From Candidatus Helarchaeota archaeon (GTDB lineage: Archaea > Asgardarchaeota > Lokiarchaeia > Helarchaeales > HEL-GB-A): DNA of 60,074 bases. The position numbers and the translations under genes are program-made. Positions 10,037 to 19,226 of this stretch are shown here, one piece after another. The stretch covers positions 1 to 60,074 of the forward strand of contig JAEOSY010000533.1 of the NCBI GenBank assembly GCA_016840125.1, read 5' to 3'. The notes under the pieces are model-generated. The model had not been told where the DNA came from and did not search any database. It was given only the letters and a program-made list of their open reading frames with translations. Each line of letters starts with the position of its first letter. Positions within the stretch are counted from its first letter, which is position 1.

Positions 10037-13000
10037 TTTAAATCACCTAGTCCCGTAGGGTTATTAATATAACAAACCTCGTCATTTTTGTCTAAATAGT
10101 CAAGTAATTCTTTAAAAAGAGCACGACCTTTCCGATCTCTCGTTCGTTCGAGCGTCAACCTGTCTCCAATGAGAAAAAGAATTTCAGAACACCGAGAAAG
10201 AGAAACGTTCAATCGTTTTTCATCTTTAACATGGCCTACCCTTGCCAAACCCTTTGCATCTTGATTACTTCTGGTGAAACTATATATTATAACTTTCTTT
10301 TCCTTACCTTGATAGGCATCAACGGTTTTCACATCAACTCCTGTCCAGTTACTTGAGGTATTATCATCGAAATCAGTTGTTAAACTACTCCACTTCTTAA
10401 TTTTCTTGTCGATTAAATCCGTTTGGGCGCTATAGGGAGTTATTATTCCAATTTCTTGAGATTTTATATCTGAATCTTGTTGAGTAAGCAGTTTTTTTAA
10501 TAAAATAATACAAATCTCTGCTTCAATTGGATTTTTATAACTTTTGTGAGCTCCAGCTCCATCTATTCTTTCAAATCCTTTATCTCGCCCTTTTATTCCC
10601 TCAATATTAATGAAATTAATTATTTTAAAGCCAGGGTAGGGACTACGTTGTGTAGTTTTCCCATTTTTCAGATTAGTCTCGTAAAAGATATCTGAAACTA
10701 ATTTACCCAGAGCAGGTGGCATTCGGAATTGTTTGTTTAGAAAACTATAGGCTGAATTCGGAATAATTGGTACTCCATTGAAGCTCTGAGTTTCTGCTTC
10801 TTTTATTTTGGCAAATATTTCAAAAAAACTATGAGTTAGAACTAGGTCAAGAGCTCTATCTTCATTCAACAACACCTTCTGAAAATCAAATTCAACATCA
10901 GTTCGATAAAATTTTAGCACATTCTGTTCAACCCCAGTGCCTACTTGATTTACCCCTCTAATTTCGATGGTGTTAGTTGGTTTTTTAACAATAGCACCCC
11001 GTTTGAGGGGATGCAGAATGATTTTGCGATTAGACGAACTTTTATTTTTCAATTCTTCTTCTAAAGAAACTAATTGGTTCTCATTTAAAGATTGCCAGAG
11101 CGGTATTATAACGAGCTGCTTGTACCACTTTATCATTAAAGAAGAACGGAATAACCCTCTCTCCTTTAACCAATTTAAGACGTAATCTTTATCTTGTTTT
11201 GAAACTAACAAACTTGGGGCTTTTGGATTGTCGATATGTGGAACAGTTGGTGGAAGTTGTTTATGATCTCCTATTAGAATATATTGATTAGCTAATTTTA
11301 ACGGTACCAAAGTTTCAGATATTGTTGATTTAGAAGCCTCATCTAGCAGAACCACATCGAAAAATTGGTCATTAAATATCCAATGTCCACTTCCAATGCA
11401 TGTAGCACCAACTACTTGTGAATTAGATAGTATTATTTTATCTAATGCATGAGGATCCGCATTTAAGGTTTGTAACCATTCCTGAACTGAGTAAACAATT
11501 ATTTCAGAGCGCTTGGTCTGCCAGAGCATTTCAGGAAGGCGTTTTATGATGTCTTGGTTAAAAGATAACTCTACTTCTTCAACGGAAGGAAAAGTAAGTT
11601 TTTTCTCTTCTTGGGCAAAGATATCATCTTGGAATATTCTAAATATACTATCATTAGTAATATCCTGATATATACGAGCTAGATTATCCCAGTTTTTAAG
11701 AACTTCATTGTATTTAGGATGTGTAACTAGCGCTTCTTTGGTTTTTTCTTCCTCAAGCTCAATTTTTTTGTTTAAATCCATATCTTTTAGATTGAATTGT
11801 TCTATTTTTCGTATATGTTCATCTTTTTTAGCTAAGAATGTTTCTAATTGTATTTTTTTTCGTTTTCCTAGAAAAACTCTTTTAAGTTTATTTAAAATAC
11901 CTTGTTCACTTAGAAAATCTTCAATTTTAGAGATTTCTCTCTTACATTCTTCAACAACTGTCTCGGTTTTTGTTGTTTGAGCATTTATTCTTGTTCTTTC
12001 ATCTGATAACTCAGAGATTGTTTCCAGAAACGGATTCGTTATCAATTTATAGAGCTCATCACGATCAGCTCGGATCTGAATAAGAGGAGGTATTTTTATA
12101 ACAAGTTTATTTAATTGCGAGAGTGTATGAGTACCATTAACATTTCTAGATTTATGGGTGAGCAAGATATTGTTTGTTTTTTCTCGAATTCGCTTTCTCA
12201 TTTCAGAACTTTTTCTGGGCAGAAGATAAGGTTTAATAGCCTCAGAATAACATCTACTTCCAACGCGTACTATACCCTTTTGTTTGAATTTCAACAATTT
12301 CTCGAGGGCATTATCCACCGCTACATTAGTTGTGGATGTAACGAGGATCCGTTTTCCTCGCTCTAACATTTGAAGAATGATTTCCACGATTACTGTTGTT
12401 TTACCGGTTCCGGGTGGTCCTTGAATAAAGGTTAATTTATTATTGCCAAGTGCCCTTTTTACAGCCAATTCTTGTGTGTTTGTGAAATTTTTTGTTGAAA
12501 TAGGTTTGAAATCTACTTCTTTCGAAGGTGAGAGTTGGGACGCCCCCGTCAACAAGCGAAGAATCTCAATTAAATCAGGGTAATTTTGGATATTTTTTAT
12601 TAGATCTTGCTGAACTAAGAATGGATAAGATGAAGAAGATTCAGTTACAAATCCTGTAGATGGAATCTTATTTAGCTGCTTAGAATTCGCTAATTTAATG
12701 GTCACTTTATTCTTTTGAACGTTTAAGACAGTTCCTATAATAGCTTCATCCCTTATTATGGATTCTTTAGAAGTCACTTTTTCTTCTATCTCATTTACAA
12801 TTTCCAATTCATCAGAAGCTTTTACTACACGTTCCTGATCGGTTTCTAACTCGAGAAGATCTTCGTCTGAAGTTGAGCTGGGATAAATAGAAACCAATGC
12901 TTTTGGTGTAAGAATATCATCTATTTTAAATGCTTCTGTTGAAACTAATTTTACAGTTCCATAAGCTTCCACTGTAAATTTATCATAATTTATCTTAATC

Positions 13001-15777
13001 GCTTCTTGTCTTTCCACGTAATCTATTGCCATTTTGATACTTTTTTTCAAAGCACCTAGAAATGTTTCAAATTTGGCCTTTTCGGATATAGTTGAAGAGA
13101 TTAAGAACTGGTTAGGATCAAAGAGTTCACGAATGACCTCTAAACTCATTTTAGCATCCGATCTTTCTTCTAACAAATCAATTTTTTCAAACTTAACTAA
13201 CCGATAGTTGTTTTGAGAAATGAAATGCTCTACATCTGAAATCCACACAAGTGTAAAATAGGATGTTAATGCGTTAGCTTTCCTATCCTTAGAGATTGCT
13301 TTGATTTGTTTCTGTAAGGATAGCAAATTAAATACGAGATTCTGACCCGCAACATCCTGATCAGAAATGAGAACGTTTCCCGTAAGAAATTCACATTCCA
13401 CCTGATCCCATGTGACTCCCAAGTTTCGTAATTTCTGGTTAAAAGTCTGTGTTCTAATGAATACAATTCTGTCATAGGTTATTATAGTTTCTTTAGAGGC
13501 AGAATAAGCATTTTCGGTTATCTTTGGTTTTACTTCGAAAAATTTTTTATCAATTTCATTCTCAAAATAAGTTTTCTGAAAAATGTCCAAGAGTTCAATC
13601 TGAGATGAGAGTAATCCAATCCTGGGAACAATGTAATTATCAGCTATTTTGCTGCCCTCTGGGAAAACCAATGAGATCCCACTGGAGGAGATATTTTGGT
13701 CCAATTCATTTTTGTTGTATGGACCGAAAGTATCAATATCTGACCTATAAATTTTAATTAATGATTCCAATGGAATTCGATTCTTTCTTAGAGCAGAAGT
13801 GAAATCTTGCGTTCCAATTTCCTCGATAGTGAGATGTGGGTAGAGGATTTCAACCCACAACACAGGTTTAGGCGGCTCTAAATCCAGCGATTCATTATTT
13901 AAAGCCCAATAGTTAATTTCTAAGTCATTATCAAAATAAGCTTCGGAATCTTCAGCAAAAATAATGCCCGCTTCCACAGCTTCTTTAAATTCTTGTTCTT
14001 GCCGCAAGCGTTCAACTTCAAACAGGACTTTCTCCAGTGATTTGGCAGCTCGTGAATAATTCGGGGCAAGTTTGAGGGCATTAATAAAGCATTTTTCGGC
14101 ATCAGAAAAATTTTGTTGGTAACATAAAAGTAATCCTTTATTATACCAAAGATGTGGTAGAGTTGATTTTAGTTCCAACGCTTTTTCAACGTAAACCAGT
14201 GCCTTTAAATAATTTTGCTGCTTAAAAAACTTGTTACATTTAAAGTTTAAGTTTTGAACAAGTTTTTTTGTTTCACCTGATTTGAAACTGTTATTTAAAT
14301 AGGATTCTGTTATCAAGGAACGCTCAATCTCTTTTTCCTGGCAAACTATATTCAGAGCATCACTGAATTCTGGCAGATATTCCAGGGCTTTATTATATGC
14401 TTGCATTACTTCATTTCTCTTACCCAAGAAATTATATACTTCTAACTGGTAATACCATCCTAACATATGTTCAGGATTTAAAGAAGTGGTCTCTTGAAAT
14501 CGCACTAAAGCTAATTCATATAACTTATTTTCATAGAATTCCATTCCATCATTGAATAAACGACGTGCTCTTTTTCGGATTTCTTCTTGCTTGAGTAAAT
14601 CGGAAAAAAATTGTTTTTTTAATGTTTCAAACCTCTTAGTGATTTCATTATGTCTCTTTTCAGTGTTTTTTAGGAGATTTTGAATACGTTCCCTTCTTTG
14701 TGCAGCTAATAATTGCTGATTATTTTTCTGTTTTTTTATAAACTGATCGAAAGAAGAGATTCCTTTTTTACTAATAAAAACTTCATAATTAACTGGAAAA
14801 GTTTCTTCTATTGGATAACAGATAGATCTTTGTGATAACCTCAAAATTATTGAGCCCTGATAGGTACGACTCTTCACACGGGTTAAAAGGAGTCCAGATG
14901 TGTCTGCTGTTAGCCCTATTTCGTCATCATACAAACTTAGTGTAATTATCCCAGAGGGGTCTCCTATTAAAATATTTTTTACACGATGCACAACTCCTTC
15001 CTGGTCCATGAAGTAATAATAGTCTAGCTCGGGCTGGTTTGGTATAATTTGTACTTTTAAGGTAAGATTAACATCGGTCTCTTTTACACCTTCGATGAAG
15101 TCAAAATGTGTAGGTGGTGGGGGAAGATCTTCAAGGTCATAAAAAATATCTGAATTACTAGAACTACTTTGTTTTTCGTATTCTTCAAATAGAATTACTT
15201 GCTTTGCTTTTTCTTTCAACTTTCGCATCAAACTGCGCAATTTGCTTGTAATAGCTAGATTTCTCTCTCTAAGATTACCTAGAGTGGCTTTAACATTGGA
15301 AACTCTAGTTTTGAAATTATCATAATCATTCCACGCTTCCTCTTTTAATTTCTCATAGGCGCGAGTACGCTGTCTCTTAAAATCATCGATATATTCGAAA
15401 CATTTGCTTATCCTTCTTTTCAGATCTTGGTAATAATCGTAGGTATATCGGGTATAGCCACCCATTGCTCTTTTTTCTGCTAGTAGACGGTTCTTTATTT
15501 CATGAAGTTCATCGATTTTAGTTGAATATTCCTCTTTGATCAAGCTCCTAGCTTCTTCCCATTTCCTTTCCGCTTTGGCTTTTTCTTTGTTTTTTTGTTC
15601 AAAGAGAAATTGAAGATTTTTGTCCTGTTCAATTAATGCTTCTTGATTCTTGTTACTTTCATTCAAACAATTTTGGTATTCAATATCATCAATAAGTAAT
15701 TGTTGGAGTTGGATTTTGATTCTCTTCTCTATTTGGTTTATCAGATTATTGTAGCTTTTTTCTTGATCCGCTCCCAT
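10033..15777 (-). CDS. Giant SF1 (UPF1/COG1112-like) helicase with coiled coil, OB-like fold and TPR repeats
   Basis: A 1914-residue predicted RNA or DNA helicase. Order: charged coiled coil (about 1-205); a beta-rich OB-like domain (about 233-322, IGDPSGIITLSLYDDE then a YQGSIILRL strand) resembling RPA-type single-strand binders; a second short coiled coil; tetratricopeptide repeats (about 395-590); an unrecognised region; then the helicase core, with motif I GPPGTGKTT (about 1120), motif II DEAS (about 1479), motif III GDHKQLPP, a motif V-like VDAYQGKEKKVI and motif VI RLNVSLSRC (about 1855). A long charged insertion separates motifs I and II. All ATPase motifs are intact. It is the first gene of the operon and the likely engine of the system: helicase activity plus two nucleases downstream. 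A housekeeping RNA-decay role cannot be excluded. Confidence 0.88.
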   Translation of the reverse strand: MGADQEKSYNNLINQIEKRIKIQLQQLLIDDIEYQNCLNESNKNQEALIEQDKNLQFLFEQKNKEKAKAERKWEEARSLIKEEYSTKIDELHEIKNRLLAEKRAMGGYTRYTYDYYQDLKRRISKCFEYIDDFKRQRTRAYEKLKEEAWNDYDNFKTRVSNVKATLGNLRERNLAITSKLRSLMRKLKEKAKQVILFEEYEKQSSSSNSDIFYDLEDLPPPPTHFDFIEGVKETDVNLTLKVQIIPNQPELDYYYFMDQEGVVHRVKNILIGDPSGIITLSLYDDEIGLTADTSGLLLTRVKSRTYQGSIILRLSQRSICYPIEETFPVNYEVFISKKGISSFDQFIKKQKNNQQLLAAQRRERIQNLLKNTEKRHNEITKRFETLKKQFFSDLLKQEEIRKRARRLFNDGMEFYENKLYELALVRFQETTSLNPEHMLGWYYQLEVYNFLGKRNEVMQAYNKALEYLPEFSDALNIVCQEKEIERSLITESYLNNSFKSGETKKLVQNLNFKCNKFFKQQNYLKALVYVEKALELKSTLPHLWYNKGLLLCYQQNFSDAEKCFINALKLAPNYSRAAKSLEKVLFEVERLRQEQEFKEAVEAGIIFAEDSEAYFDNDLEINYWALNNESLDLEPPKPVLWVEILYPHLTIEEIGTQDFTSALRKNRIPLESLIKIYRSDIDTFGPYNKNELDQNISSSGISLVFPEGSKIADNYIVPRIGLLSSQIELLDIFQKTYFENEIDKKFFEVKPKITENAYSASKETIITYDRIVFIRTQTFNQKLRNLGVTWDQVECEFLTGNVLISDQDVAGQNLVFNLLSLQKQIKAISKDRKANALTSYFTLVWISDVEHFISQNNYRLVKFEKIDLLEERSDAKMSLEVIRELFDPNQFLISSTISEKAKFETFLGALKKSIKMAIDYVERQEAIKINYDKFTVEAYGTVKLVSTEAFKIDDILTPKALVSIYPSSTSDEDLLELETDQERVVKASDELEIVNEIEEKVTSKESIIRDEAIIGTVLNVQKNKVTIKLANSKQLNKIPSTGFVTESSSSYPFLVQQDLIKNIQNYPDLIEILRLLTGASQLSPSKEVDFKPISTKNFTNTQELAVKRALGNNKLTFIQGPPGTGKTTVIVEIILQMLERGKRILVTSTTNVAVDNALEKLLKFKQKGIVRVGSRCYSEAIKPYLLPRKSSEMRKRIREKTNNILLTHKSRNVNGTHTLSQLNKLVIKIPPLIQIRADRDELYKLITNPFLETISELSDERTRINAQTTKTETVVEECKREISKIEDFLSEQGILNKLKRVFLGKRKKIQLETFLAKKDEHIRKIEQFNLKDMDLNKKIELEEEKTKEALVTHPKYNEVLKNWDNLARIYQDITNDSIFRIFQDDIFAQEEKKLTFPSVEEVELSFNQDIIKRLPEMLWQTKRSEIIVYSVQEWLQTLNADPHALDKIILSNSQVVGATCIGSGHWIFNDQFFDVVLLDEASKSTISETLVPLKLANQYILIGDHKQLPPTVPHIDNPKAPSLLVSKQDKDYVLNWLKERGLFRSSLMIKWYKQLVIIPLWQSLNENQLVSLEEELKNKSSSNRKIILHPLKRGAIVKKPTNTIEIRGVNQVGTGVEQNVLKFYRTDVEFDFQKVLLNEDRALDLVLTHSFFEIFAKIKEAETQSFNGVPIIPNSAYSFLNKQFRMPPALGKLVSDIFYETNLKNGKTTQRSPYPGFKIINFINIEGIKGRDKGFERIDGAGAHKSYKNPIEAEICIILLKKLLTQQDSDIKSQEIGIITPYSAQTDLIDKKIKKWSSLTTDFDDNTSSNWTGVDVKTVDAYQGKEKKVIIYSFTRSNQDAKGLARVGHVKDEKRLNVSLSRCSEILFLIGDRLTLERTRDRKGRALFKELLDYLDKNDEVCYINNPTGLGDLK

Positions 15778-16255
15778 TTCGATCCCATCTTATCTTTGAT
15801 TGGTCTTTTTATTAATATTTTTTGATCGGAGATGTATATTACCTTCGATACAATTTAATCAAAGTGCAATCAGTTTGGGTGTATTCTTAAACTATTTTAG
15901 GCATTAGGGATAGGTTTACAAGAGTACAAATCGAAATGGAAATATTTCCCACTCTTATAATTTCTTATGGATATAATTTATTAGGATTTATTCGTATTTT
16001 ACGATTTTCTATTTTTTAGAATATCCTTGATTCTTTCCCAGTAAAAAGGAACAAATTTTGTTAAATCCTCAATAACAATGGATAATTCATATTATTTAAA
16101 CTAATCTAAAAACTAAGATACAATTATATCAAGTAAATAATGAAGTTTAATCCCTTTGTTGGTGGTTTTTCAGTAGAATAATATTTTATGAATGGAAAAG
16201 TTGGATTTATATCCTATCTTATGCAGAAATATTGTAATATATAGAGGTCAATGGG
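15778..16255. other. AT-rich divergent intergenic region
   Basis: This 478-base stretch separates the leftward helicase operon from the rightward SCP2-like gene. I see no tRNA-like fold, no repeat array and no convincing small reading frame. On the minus strand an ATATTAATA element lies about 30-40 bases before the helicase ATG and could be its TATA box. A weak SD-like GGGAT sits directly before that ATG. A purine-rich AGAGGT precedes the rightward gene. Its length exceeds other gaps in the window, so it may hold regulatory sites for the operon. Confidence 0.5.
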
Positions 16256-16684
16256 ATGATAGCAACTGAACTATATGGATTCTTACAGGATTACTTTCCG
16301 CACAATCCGGATTTAATGACCTACTTAAAACCAGGTGCAACGTGGGAGTATATAATAAGATCACCAAATCTTGATGGTGAGGATAGCGAGACTGTCCTAA
16401 AGTTTCATCTCGTGAAAAATCCGGACGAATCTCTTAAGATGGTTGAAGGGGGCGCCCCCATTAAACCCGATCTGATATTATACTTCACGGAGAAAGCCAT
16501 TCTCAATTTAATCGATGGGTCTCCCACCGCCGAAAAATATTACAAATTATATCGGAATCTCATGAGGCAATCGACTGAGGAAATTGATTTAGATTACAAG
16601 GTCAATAAGCCTCGGCTGAAACTGTGGCGTAAAGGCTACCGTCCTTGGTCCAAACTCTATAAATTCTCGCAAATTCAGAAGTAA
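16256..16684 (+). CDS. Small SCP2-like (sterol carrier protein 2 fold) protein
   Basis: A 142-residue protein with a KPDLILYFTEKAILNLIDG motif followed by an EIDLDYKVNKPRLKLW strand, the pattern of SCP2 domains, which form a hydrophobic pocket for lipids or acyl chains. The same pattern occurs in the C-terminal extension of the Fe-S protein at 1382-3064, so two versions of the domain lie 13 kb apart. The start is ATG with an AGAGGT SD seven bases upstream. It precedes an M28 peptidase with a 124-base gap. The ligand is unknown; assignment rests on the motif pattern, not on a search. Confidence 0.55.
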   Translation: MIATELYGFLQDYFPHNPDLMTYLKPGATWEYIIRSPNLDGEDSETVLKFHLVKNPDESLKMVEGGAPIKPDLILYFTEKAILNLIDGSPTAEKYYKLYRNLMRQSTEEIDLDYKVNKPRLKLWRKGYRPWSKLYKFSQIQK

Positions 16685-16768
16685 ACCTTCCATTTCAAAT
16701 TCTCTTGCTTTTTCCTTCTTCTTACCAGATCTTTTCATAAAACTTAAATCAGCGATCGATCTCTTCAT
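16589..16768 (-). CDS. Possible small protein (59 residues) antisense to the end of the SCP2-like gene
   Basis: An open frame of 59 codons starts at ATG with a good SD-like AGGTGAA five bases upstream. Its first half is a basic peptide with a KRSGKKKEKAREFE stretch and lies in the otherwise empty gap after the SCP2-like gene. The second half reads antisense through the last 95 bases of that gene. Overlapping convergent genes are uncommon, and the second half may be chance. No family is recognised, so this is a weak candidate only. Confidence 0.2.
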   Translation of the reverse strand: MKRSIADLSFMKRSGKKKEKAREFEMEGLLLNLREFIEFGPRTVAFTPQFQPRLIDLVI

Positions 16769-16808
16769 GGTTCACCTATCAATTACTAATTTTTAGAGGC
16801 GATCTGAA

Positions 16809-17978
16809 TTGGATGATTATCGTGAAGATTTAGCATATGATCAAACGAAAGAAATTGCTCAATGGCGCAGACTCGTTGGTACTGATGGTGAAGAGGCGGC
16901 TAAAAAATACATCCATGGACAATTTACAGGGATGGGAATAGATTGTAGCCGCAAACCGTTCACTTGCTCCACATTTCTAGTCAAAACCCTGCTACCAGTC
17001 GGCTTACTCATTATAGCTACTCTATTGATGACTGCATCCTATCTACATATGATTGCAAATCATCTTGGTGCTCTGATAACTACTCTTGCTCTCCTTGGCA
17101 TTTTATTAATTGCGAACGTGCTCTGGACTGGCTCGGATCTCGGATCCAAGTTGGGCACTAAATATGAATTGGAGAACTTGCTTGGCCACATGAAAGCTAA
17201 AAATCAACCCCCTAAACGGGCAGTTTTTCTTATGTCTCACTACGATACGAAGAGCCAAACCTTTCCGCTAATTCTCAGAGTAGGTTTATTTATTGTAGGG
17301 GCTCTTGGTAGTCTAACCATCGTTATCTTACTCTTGCTCTTTTCAATTTTGCAGGTCGGAACTGGTAATACAATTTTCATTATTGCTATTGCAATTTCGG
17401 CATGTAATATCATACTTGTCTTTAATTTCACTAGCAATAAGTCTGTCGGAGCAACTGATAACGCCGCGGCTGTCGGGGTTCAATTTGCCATTCTTCGGGA
17501 TCTTCTGGACGTCCCCCCCGAAAACACGGACGTTTATTTCCTTGCAACTACCGCTGAAGAAATCGGTCTCCAGGGTGCAATTGCCTTTATCAACCAACAT
17601 GAGACGGATTATGATAAAGATAATACCTACTTCTTGAACTATGATGTCATTGGTGGGGATGGAAAAATCATTCTCCACACAAAATTTGGACTTCCACCGA
17701 AAAGTACCTCAACGGAAATTAATGATATTCTCCTTGAAATAGCCAAGGAGAAAAATCTGGATGTGGGTACCCAATATCTACCCGTTGGAGCATCAGCGGA
17801 CCATCTCCCAATTATGAAGAAGGGATTCAAGACGACTTGGATTCAAACGGGTGACCGTAAAGTGACTACAAAAATCCATACAACCAAAGATAACATGGGT
17901 CTCATTACTAAAGAAAGTCTACGGACTGCAATTATTCTAGGATTTGAATTTGTTCAAAGAATTGATAAAAAACCATAA
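16809..17978 (+). CDS. Membrane-anchored M28-family zinc peptidase
   Basis: Predicted aminopeptidase-like metalloenzyme of 389 residues. After an N-terminal stretch of about 65 residues come two membrane segments (about 60-110), then the M28 domain with the expected metal and catalytic residues: His and Asp in MSHYDT, Asp in GATDNAA, the Glu pair in TTAEEIGLQG, Asp in NYDVIGG, and His in KIHTTKDN. A further hydrophobic pair (about 155-205) lies inside the domain after MSHYDT, so the catalytic core is split by a membrane hairpin. The start is TTG preceded by an AGGCGAT SD-like sequence; no in-frame ATG is available nearby. The substrate is unknown. Confidence 0.82.
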   Translation: MDDYREDLAYDQTKEIAQWRRLVGTDGEEAAKKYIHGQFTGMGIDCSRKPFTCSTFLVKTLLPVGLLIIATLLMTASYLHMIANHLGALITTLALLGILLIANVLWTGSDLGSKLGTKYELENLLGHMKAKNQPPKRAVFLMSHYDTKSQTFPLILRVGLFIVGALGSLTIVILLLLFSILQVGTGNTIFIIAIAISACNIILVFNFTSNKSVGATDNAAAVGVQFAILRDLLDVPPENTDVYFLATTAEEIGLQGAIAFINQHETDYDKDNTYFLNYDVIGGDGKIILHTKFGLPPKSTSTEINDILLEIAKEKNLDVGTQYLPVGASADHLPIMKKGFKTTWIQTGDRKVTTKIHTTKDNMGLITKESLRTAIILGFEFVQRIDKKP

Positions 17979-18014
17979 CATTCATTACTTTTTTCTATAC
18001 AAGCTATCAGCTCT

Positions 18015-19094
18015 TTATAACTTGGTACCCACTTCAAAATTCTTCTGGATTAATGCTTTTGTAGGTTCAAAAACATCCATTTGGCCAACCCAGTGCTCCA
18101 GTACATCTTTGAAAAAGGTAATGAACTCCTCAGCGAAGAGCTTGAGCTTATAAGGGAGGAATCCGCTTGCTTCTGTAATGATAAGGACAAACATAACCTC
18201 CGCTTTTTGCTCCACCATAATCTTTACATTTTGATAATCAATAAGGTGTAAACTTTCATTCGTCTTCACCATTTCTGAAAGCAACATTTGGATGCCGGTG
18301 AACCCTCCCGCAATTAAATCCGAGTCTACTAAAGCAATCTTTTGTTCAAAGGAGTAAGCATATATACAAATCCCTTTAGGGGAGATAACAAATAATTCAC
18401 GCAGCTTCTCTTTCCATTTGAGATCTGTGAACGTAGAAAATGCGGCAAATCCATAGCCAACAAAAATCATTCCAAGAATCCCAAGGATATTAGCTATTAA
18501 AGTATGAGGTTCGCCAATTACTGGTTCTAAAAGTCGAGTTCTAAACGCAACCCCAACCGCTACTAACATAAATCCAAGTTCTATAAAATACACACGGCGT
18601 CTTTGGGAGCTAGGAGTTGGTTTTATGAAAGCAAAGTAAATCAATATTAGAAGCGCTAGCAAGATGGGGGGCGTGAAGATTAATTGAGCTGTTATGAATA
18701 TCTGGTGCTCGAAAAATATCATAATCGGAATGACTACTAGCATATAAGAAGTAACTAGATATCTTGTCTTTTTTATACTATATTCCGTTAGAATTATCAC
18801 TATCAAAAGAGTAATCCATAATACTGCCCACTCAATCTTTAGCAATAATTGAAATAATTCTGGATTAGTAAGATTAAGATTAAATTCATTATTAAAAAAT
18901 TCCCTCCAACTTGCTGTAAAATAAGAGATCCCCCAAGAGAGGAATCCAATCGTTAACCCAATAAACGGTAGAAGTTCACGTGTAGTTTTTCTTACCCTTA
19001 ATAATTTATTTAAAAAATAAAAGGCAAGTATGAAACCACAAACACCATAAAGTAATTCTGATTCAATAGTAATCATCTCCCAAACTTCGACCAT
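18015..19094 (-). CDS. Seven-helix membrane protein with shared cytoplasmic C-terminal domain
   Basis: A 359-residue protein with about seven membrane helices (residues 10-235) followed by an about 120-residue soluble domain. The soluble domain begins after a LKWKEKLRELFVI linker with PKGICIYAYS and continues with DSDLIAGGFTGIQMLLSEM. The same domain ends the two MFS-like proteins at 19227-20792 and 24388-25959, where the linker reads ELEWK or ELEWR. Its alternating strand and helix pattern, with a GG-then-long-helix motif, is like Roadblock/longin-type sensor domains, though this is not proven. The first half recalls 7TM receptor modules of archaeal sensors. Start ATG with GGTGAAAG upstream. 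A sensing role is inference. Confidence 0.6.
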   Translation of the reverse strand: MVEVWEMITIESELLYGVCGFILAFYFLNKLLRVRKTTRELLPFIGLTIGFLSWGISYFTASWREFFNNEFNLNLTNPELFQLLLKIEWAVLWITLLIVIILTEYSIKKTRYLVTSYMLVVIPIMIFFEHQIFITAQLIFTPPILLALLILIYFAFIKPTPSSQRRRVYFIELGFMLVAVGVAFRTRLLEPVIGEPHTLIANILGILGMIFVGYGFAAFSTFTDLKWKEKLRELFVISPKGICIYAYSFEQKIALVDSDLIAGGFTGIQMLLSEMVKTNESLHLIDYQNVKIMVEQKAEVMFVLIITEASGFLPYKLKLFAEEFITFFKDVLEHWVGQMDVFEPTKALIQKNFEVGTKL

Positions 19095-19226
19095 TTGCTT
19101 TCACCCGTTATTTGTTATGTTTATTGTAGTGAAATCTATCCCCTTAGATAGAACTAGAGTGAATGTTTATTCTCTAAAAAGTGTATTGGATATATTCAAT
19201 CTAGCTCTTTTGATGACTAACTAGTT

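Noticed and set aside
4633..15777. A known Mokosh system as such
   Set aside because: Only the helicase/PLD part fits; a beta-CASP/S1 nuclease and the helicase's N-terminal domains are not part of Mokosh as I know it, so it is reported as related but distinct.
15778..16255. tRNA, CRISPR or small RNA gene in the largest gap
   Set aside because: No cloverleaf-like arms, TTCRA-type loop or spaced repeat was seen; only AT-rich sequence.
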